Below are positions 59,844 through 64,000 of a stretch of 64,000 bases of DNA, one piece after another. This DNA is from Bacteroidota bacterium (lineage in GTDB: Bacteria > Bacteroidota > Bacteroidia > B-17B0 > Aurantibacillaceae). Made by a program: the position numbers and the translations under genes. Where the stretch lies: the NCBI GenBank assembly GCA_021156365.1, contig JAJNDK010000014.1, positions 51,579-115,578 on the forward strand. The letters run 5' to 3'. The notes under the pieces were generated by a model that made no database searches, was not told where the DNA came from, and saw only the letters and a list, made by a program, of their open reading frames with translations. Positions within the stretch are counted from its first letter, which is position 1, and every line of letters starts with the position of its first letter.

Positions 59844-60212
59844 CTACTTTTTATTTTGTATAAACTCTTTTATTGTCTCTTCGATCACCTGTGAATTAAA
59901 CAGTACATCTTCATTTGTAAACCGGAGTACACGAAATCCTTCCTGTAAAAGGTATTGTTCGCGTCTTTTATCTCTCTTCTTTATTTCCTCTGACTCATGA
60001 ATGCTTCCGTCTATTTCTATTACCAACAATAATTCATGACAATAAAAGTCGGCAAAGAAAGGACCTATCGGATGTTGTCGGCGGATTTTCAGGTTGAGGA
60101 GTTTACGGTTGCGCACTATTTTCCAGAACAGATCTTCTGCGGTAGTACTTTTTTTACGCAGCTTTCGGGCAAAGTCGGTTTTCGGGATTTTAGTACCGCG
60201 TATAACTTTCAT
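59844..60212 (-). CDS. DUF559 endonuclease-like protein, copy 2
   Basis: 122 residues, an intact paralogue of the gene at 56341-56727 (about two-thirds identical by eye). Conserved block IRRQHPIGPFFADFYCHELLLVIEIDG, with the same Asp-Glu-Asp acids, and late YLLQEGFRVLRFTNEDVLFN. The N-terminus MKVIRGTKIPKTDFARKL differs from copy 1. It is oriented opposite to copy 1 and set between perfect 100-bp direct repeats (59664-59763 and 60296-60395). Likely a nuclease-fold protein with a tie to the surrounding repeats; activity unproved. Confidence 0.87.
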   Translation of the reverse strand: MKVIRGTKIPKTDFARKLRKKSTTAEDLFWKIVRNRKLLNLKIRRQHPIGPFFADFYCHELLLVIEIDGSIHESEEIKKRDKRREQYLLQEGFRVLRFTNEDVLFNSQVIEETIKEFIQNKK

Positions 60213-60259
60213 GGTACAGACTAAAGTAATAAAAAGACGGGAAATGAGAAAATACTCCT

Positions 60260-60310
60260 GCGCAGGTTGGGGGTGTGGGAGTGTAAGCCCTCAACCCCTG
60301 GCCTGCGCAC
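60260..60310. repeat. R3 arm: GCAGGTTGGGGGTGT with CCCTCAACCC
   Basis: GCGCAGG (60260-60266) and CCTGCGC (60302-60308) form an inverted repeat. The word GCAGGTTGGGGGTGT also appears, slightly changed, in the R3 copy upstream of DUF559 copy 1. Confidence 0.6.
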
Positions 60311-60395
60311 TGCCTATCGCGCCCCTTCTCCCGCAGGGAGAAGGGTGTCAGCAGCCTTTGGCTGAGAGTGTTTTTTGTAAACGAATATGTTGGAA
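60296..60395. repeat. Perfect 100-bp direct repeat, copy 2
   Basis: Identical to 59664-59763 base for base. Distance between copies is 632 bp. Confidence 0.95.
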
Positions 60396-60423
60396 ATGAT
60401 CTTACTATAAGTAAAAAATCCAT

Positions 60424-60500
60424 CCGGAGCAATGGCCCCGTGCGGTTCCCTCTCCCCATAGGGCGGGGAGAGGGCAGCCTGTGCGAAAGGGTGAGGCAGC
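60424..60500. repeat. R3 dispersed repeat copy
   Basis: Starts GGAGCAATGGCCCCGTGCGG, then CCCTCTCCCC-ATAGGGCGGGGAGAGGG hairpin, then GCAGCCTGTGCGAAAGGGTGAGG. Matches 56780-56850 in order. Remaining bases to 60547 contain nothing recognised. Confidence 0.7.
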
Positions 60501-60547
60501 ACCCGCCGGGCCTTGTTTACGAGGAATAAACTAAGCCGGAGCCCGTA

Positions 60548-62206
60548 TCACAGCTCACTCACCAGCTCCTCTTCTTTCCGTGGAATAATAAAATTCTCTG
60601 TTTTATACAATTGTCCCAATTCATTGTAATGTCTCCATTCCCCTGTCTTTTCACCTTTTTTTGTGTAGAGACCGATTGTCTGCACAGCTTTGGATCGTTG
60701 AATGCGGCGGCGGCCGGAATACAGATAAGGATCGAAATACGGCTGGAGCTTGTTTGCAGGTTGATACACGATCTTCAGGTGCGTGAAATCCGTGATGCCG
60801 TAGCCGTAAAAATCCAGGAGCTGATCATCCGCAAAATCGACACGGATGGAATCGAATCCGGAACCTTTGATCGTTATCAGGTCATACGCCCGGGTGCTAT
60901 AGAACAGGGACTCTCCAAAGTGCATGAAATTCTGCTGCATCTTTTGGACCATGGAGGATAGTTGTTTCTGCGCAAGCTCATAATTGTATTCCTTGTAATA
61001 GCTCCAGCTGCCTTCTTTTTTATATTCCACCAGGGGCGGAGTATTATAGAGCGCTAAAGGTTCGGAATTTCCAACATTGAGTGATGAGCCTTTACTTGAT
61101 GCTACCGAAAAGGTATTCAGCGCCGTGAGCTCAATGTTCTGGAACCATTGCAGGTTGCCCGGGTTGTAGATGCGTTCTTTTCCTGCGGCTAAGAGCAGAC
61201 CGTCCATTGTATATATTTCGGTGTACACGATCACAGAGTCGAGTGGCTTGCGGACATATTTGAGACCGGTGCTCAGGTCGTAATTTGTTTTCAATGCTGC
61301 TTTCCCGTCTTTGAAGAGGATCTCTTCGATCAGTACATTGTTTTCATCCCAACGCTTGCGGATGCCGTTCAGCTTATCGTTGCTCCAGTTCTCCGTGCGG
61401 CAGAGCTGCAGGGTGCCACGGTAGTATTCTTTCCACAGGCCGGTGCGTTTGCCGTTCTCATAATAGCCTTCTATCCAGGGTTTGCCTGCTGCAAAATTCT
61501 GGATCCATTTCCCGTTCAGCACGCCGTTCTTTCCTTCGCCTTTCAGCCAGATGTTTGCCGGGTCTGTTTCTTCTTTTCCTTCTTTCAGTTTTCCTTTTTT
61601 AAAATTCATCGCGATCACTTCCGGTTTTTGCGGGATGCCGTATTTATTGGGATGAAAAAGCGCCCTGGGCATATACGAATCATAAGCGCCCTGTATCAGC
61701 TTCAATTCTTCTAAGCTCAGGCCCGATGCTTGTTGCCATTCGCTCAGGTTCTCGTCCTGTATATCTTTCAGCCAGGCATATTGATAGTTTTTGGAAATGC
61801 GCTGCGCCATCGCTTCCTGTCCCGACTGTTGCATCAGGTAGCCGACTGCGCAATGCGTGCCGTTCTCATCAATGAATACCGGGATACGTTCGGCGCGAAA
61901 ATAGTTCTGCGGGAATTTCCCTGCTTCACGATAAGCGCTTAGCACTTCGATGAAATGCAAACGCATTTTGATCTGCTCTTTGCTCAGTCCCTGTGTGGAA
62001 GCATTTTTGAGGATGGGCAATACGGCGCCTAAATGGGCCTGTATGTATTCTTTATCGGAGGCGAATGTTTTTGCTTTACCTGCCGGCGCCCCGATAGCAT
62101 GGTTCTTCCATTTGAAGTTGAAGGCGCAGAGCTGTTCGTAAAAGCTGTCCGCGCATAGCTGCATGCTGATCAGGATGGCGGAAAGAAGGAATATTGATTT
62201 TTTCAT
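60548..62206 (-). CDS. Exported MORN-like-repeat protein
   Basis: 552 residues from ATG 62206; signal peptide MKKSIFLLSAILISMQLCADS. The N-terminal domain (~20-195) is cysteine-containing and has FIDENGTHCAVGYLMQQSGQEAMAQRI ... YAWLKDIQDENLSEWQQASGLSLEELKLIQGAYD, a pattern seen in other Bacteroidota proteins of unknown role. The central part (~225-330) has MORN/YwqK-like repeats (GVLNGKWIQNFAAGKPWIEGYYENGKRTGLWKEYYRG, LNGIRKRWDENNVLIEEILFKDG). The last part has no known fold. Probably periplasmic or surface; function unknown. Confidence 0.82.
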   Translation of the reverse strand: MKKSIFLLSAILISMQLCADSFYEQLCAFNFKWKNHAIGAPAGKAKTFASDKEYIQAHLGAVLPILKNASTQGLSKEQIKMRLHFIEVLSAYREAGKFPQNYFRAERIPVFIDENGTHCAVGYLMQQSGQEAMAQRISKNYQYAWLKDIQDENLSEWQQASGLSLEELKLIQGAYDSYMPRALFHPNKYGIPQKPEVIAMNFKKGKLKEGKEETDPANIWLKGEGKNGVLNGKWIQNFAAGKPWIEGYYENGKRTGLWKEYYRGTLQLCRTENWSNDKLNGIRKRWDENNVLIEEILFKDGKAALKTNYDLSTGLKYVRKPLDSVIVYTEIYTMDGLLLAAGKERIYNPGNLQWFQNIELTALNTFSVASSKGSSLNVGNSEPLALYNTPPLVEYKKEGSWSYYKEYNYELAQKQLSSMVQKMQQNFMHFGESLFYSTRAYDLITIKGSGFDSIRVDFADDQLLDFYGYGITDFTHLKIVYQPANKLQPYFDPYLYSGRRRIQRSKAVQTIGLYTKKGEKTGEWRHYNELGQLYKTENFIIPRKEEELVSEL

Positions 62207-62303
62207 GGCTTTTTTATTTATGCCACAAAGATGGGAGGGGAGAAGCGGGATTAAAAGCGGCAAGTGGTGAAAGGGTAGTATGACTTAGTGAAAGGGCAAT
62301 AAC

Positions 62304-62345
62304 ATAAAAAACCGCCCGTCCCTGCAGGGTAGGGACGAACGGTTA
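62304..62345 (-). terminator. Intrinsic terminator of the Fn3-like gene
   Basis: On the minus strand ACCGTTCGTCCCT pairs (with two G-U) with AGGGACGGGCGGT, followed by TTTTTTATG. It lies 22 bp after the stop. Confidence 0.87.
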
Positions 62346-62367
62346 GCAGGTGGTGAACGAAAGGAGC

Positions 62368-62988
62368 TTAATTCACCAGCACGCTTTTGGGTTGGCTCAT
62401 CTCGCTCTCACCGTCCTTACTGATAGCGTAATACCTTACGTAGATGGTACTGCCATGTGTGTAGCCGCTGAGGACTACTTTGGCATTCGCATTACTCGTC
62501 ACTTTCGTAAAGGATTCACCGTCGGTCGATACTTCGAAAACGAATGATTTTTCACCTTCCCTGCGGGGTACGCGCACATTGATCTTACCATTGCCGGGTG
62601 CATCTAAGGTAAGCTCTGTTACTGCGTTCTGCCCGCCGGGTGTCCCTACGGTCATACCTGCAGAGGTAATGATCGTAGCAGGGTCGGCAGTCTGGTTGGC
62701 CACATACTCCACGTGCGAGCGCAGCAGGTTGAAGATGCCCAGGAGCTGGCGTTCCTCTTCGTGCATACGGCTTGTATCCGCGCTGGAAGCATTGATCCCG
62801 TTGGCTGCCACGATAGCCGATCCAAAGTTATCGATGGCTGACTGGGAATTGGAGTAACTTACAGGTAAGTCCTCGTCTGCGAAGTTACCGCTGTTTTGCA
62901 TCGCATCGAGTATCGTCTGCGACCGGGTAACTTTGGTTTCGGGAGTCTTATTGCTGAGTCCCAAAACCGCTTTTAAATGTGTTGACAT
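62368..62988 (-). CDS. Fibronectin-III-like protein of unknown role
   Basis: 206 residues, no signal peptide. The N-terminal ~110 residues are helical, with SQTILDAMQNSGNF and DNFGSAIVAANG. The C-terminal ~95 residues form an Fn3-like beta sandwich (ITSAGMTVGTPGG, ELTLDAPGNGKINVRVP, KSFVFEVSTDGESFTKVTSNANAKVVLSGYTHGSTIYVRYYAISKDGES). The same N-terminal layout occurs in small Bacteroidota proteins of unknown function. Convergent genes are absent; it is followed by a clear terminator. Function unknown. Confidence 0.72.
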   Translation of the reverse strand: MSTHLKAVLGLSNKTPETKVTRSQTILDAMQNSGNFADEDLPVSYSNSQSAIDNFGSAIVAANGINASSADTSRMHEEERQLLGIFNLLRSHVEYVANQTADPATIITSAGMTVGTPGGQNAVTELTLDAPGNGKINVRVPRREGEKSFVFEVSTDGESFTKVTSNANAKVVLSGYTHGSTIYVRYYAISKDGESEMSQPKSVLVN

Positions 62989-63300
62989 TTTTTTAAGTTT
63001 TTAAATTGTTACTACTAATTTTATTTATCCGTCCTTATACAAGGATTCTTTTGTTCTACCGTTTTCTTTCGTTTTGCATGTCTTCTTTCTTTTAGTCCCG
63101 AACCTTCGGGATTTCTTTGTAAAGCGCTTCTGTGTATTAGAACGGAGGTGAATTATTTTTGTTACAGTCATTTCCCGGGTTTTTAATAAGTGGCGGATCT
63201 GACTTTATACATGGTCGAAAATCGGGGTATTTTGTGCAAAATTTCCGGGCGGTACTTTCTCAAAGTAGTACTTCTTTGATAAAGTACCGCTTCTTTCATT
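62989..63300. other. Intergenic region with hairpin upstream of tandem array
   Basis: 312 bp. It holds TCCCGAAccTTCGGGA (63104-63119), a small hairpin seen also near 46165, and the strong hairpin at 63249-63290. No gene is evident. Confidence 0.5.
63249..63290. repeat. Strong 17-bp stem hairpin next to the tandem array
   Basis: GCGGTACTTTCTCAAAG (63249-63265) pairs with CTTTGATAAAGTACCGC (63274-63290), with one mismatch and an 8-nt loop. Ends 10 bp before the tandem array. Confidence 0.85.
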
Positions 63301-63825
63301 GGATCAGCAAGTCCAATGACAGGGGTTTGAACTTGAATGACCGGATCAGCAACTTCGGTAGTTGGATCAGCAATTCCGATGACAGGAGTTTGAATTCGAA
63401 TGACCGGATCAGCAACTGCGGTAATTGGATCAGCAATTAAGATCATTGGAGTTTGAATTCGAATGGCCGGATCAGCAACTGCGGTGATTGGATCAGCAAT
63501 TAAGATCATTGGAGTTTGAATTCGAATGACCGGATCAGCAACTAAGATCATTGGAGTTTGAATTCGAATGATCGGATCAGCAATTAAGATCATTGGAGTT
63601 TGAATTCGGATGACCGGATCAGCAACTCCGGTGACAGGAGTTTGAACTCGATGCATTGGATCAGCAATTCCAGTGATTGGATCAGCAACTCGAAGGTATA
63701 GAACCTGAATTTGAGCGATCGGATCAGCGATTCGGATGAATAGGACCTGAATTTGATCAACCGAGCGAGTAACTATGGGGAATGAAGTTTAAATTTGAGC
63801 GATTGGGTGGGCAGTTAAAATAGCT
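63301..63825. repeat. 21-bp minisatellite, 25 units in perfect register
   Basis: Twenty-five consecutive 21-bp units without a single length change. Type A units read GGATCAGCAATTAAGATCAT (plus one base) or a close variant. Type B units read GGAGTTTGAATTCGAATGAC (plus one base). Order begins A-B-A, A-B-A, A-B-A, then alternates A-B. The last 6-7 units (63700 onward) are degenerate and the pattern fades beyond 63825. All three frames of both strands are affected; the minus strand keeps an open frame through the array. Confidence 0.95.
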
Positions 63826-63956
63826 TGAATTTGGGGTTGGTGAATGAGTCTGTAAAGTAGGGCGAATGAAGATTGAATTCGACTAACTGGATCGGAACCA
63901 AGGGTCTATTCACTAAACTGTGTCAAAATTAAAAAATCACTTAATTTTAACGTAGC
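63826..63956. other. Decayed end of the array and possible insertion-sequence end
   Basis: The first ~70 bp keep words such as TTGAATTC from the array. From about 63900 the sequence AGGGTCTATTCACTAAACTG leads into AT-rich DNA before an ATG at 63957. It has the look of an IS256-type left end. Confidence 0.35.
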
Positions 63957-64000
63957 ATGGAAGAGAACAAAGACGAACCAAAAAAATTCAGTTACCAGGA
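63957..64000 (+). CDS. Start of a gene cut by the window end, possibly an IS256-type transposase
   Basis: Only 14 codons are visible: MEENKDEPKKFSYQ. The Glu/Lys-rich start with an FSYQ-type motif resembles N-termini of IS256-family transposases in Bacteroidota, and the upstream CACTAAACTGTGTCAAAA is consistent with an IS end. The evidence is thin; any short acidic N-terminus could look like this. Confidence 0.4.
   Translation, partial: MEENKDEPKKFSYQ

Noticed and set aside
63159..63440. 93-codon plus-strand frame at the array start
   Set aside because: Stops early in the array and reads the repeat by chance; the other strand is open much longer.
63301..63825. CRISPR array
   Set aside because: Units are 21 bp and abut with no unique spacers; no cas genes or leader nearby.
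1..64000. tRNA, rRNA, riboswitch or prophage
   Set aside because: None recognised on reading; a covariance-model scan would be needed to exclude small RNAs.

Overview
The window looks like a chromosomal segment of an uncultured member of the Bacteroidota. Six large exported proteins end in a type IX secretion (T9SS) type-A sorting domain with the YPNP / VFPNP motif. The segment also has a Bacteroidetes-type ECF sigma/FecR pair, a TonB-dependent receptor, a propeller-type histidine kinase with a LytTR regulator, a fused long CcmF, and several promoters matching the Bacteroidetes -7 box TAnnTTTG. The order within the phylum (Chitinophagales-like is a guess) cannot be fixed from sequence alone. 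No rRNA, tRNA, CRISPR array or prophage was recognised.

Layout. 1-5.1 kb: outer-membrane biogenesis cluster of three PpiC/SurA-type proteins (the first cut by the window edge) followed by a MoxR ATPase. 5.1-10.2 kb: T9SS cargo (S51-like peptidase, tandem ice-binding domains), a single-domain response regulator and an exported papain-like peptidase. 10.2-12 kb: bactofilin, AtpZ and a small membrane protein that in relatives precede the ATP synthase operon, then hpt. 12-16.9 kb: ccmF, a PP-loop ATPase, a WD40 protein and a CAP-domain protein. 17-21.2 kb: a run of small soluble stand-alone enzymes and a WYL regulator. 21.3-26.7 kb: Cys-rich lipoprotein, sucD, mnmE, DUF3592, DUF4268 and a large unknown protein. 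26.8-36 kb: GloVer-repeat T9SS protein, AI-2E-type permease, a LytTR two-component system and a TPR protein. 36-46 kb: acidic small protein, flavin amine oxidase, an ECF sigma/FecR module bracketed by two members of an unnamed small protein family, a sorbosone dehydrogenase/TonB receptor pair, bestrophin and a Usp-like protein. 46-50 kb: HAMP histidine kinase with OmpR-type regulator and a GT-C-like membrane protein. 50-60.5 kb: three T9SS giants and two DUF559 nuclease-like genes, all set in palindromic dispersed repeats. 60.5-64 kb: MORN-repeat and Fn3-like proteins, a 21-bp tandem array of 25 units, and the start of what may be an IS256-type element.

The most unusual parts are: (1) two DUF559 genes, both embedded in the same palindromic repeat family, one bracketed by a perfect 100-bp direct repeat; (2) the 21-bp array at 63301-63825; (3) the ECF/FecR operon with two paralogous small proteins, a FecR lacking its usual C-terminal domain and a sigma factor with a hydrophobic tail; (4) a ~300-bp non-coding element with ~22-bp terminal inverted repeats; (5) a promoter whose -33 box lies inside a dispersed repeat. 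At least four intergenic repeat families recur across the window.
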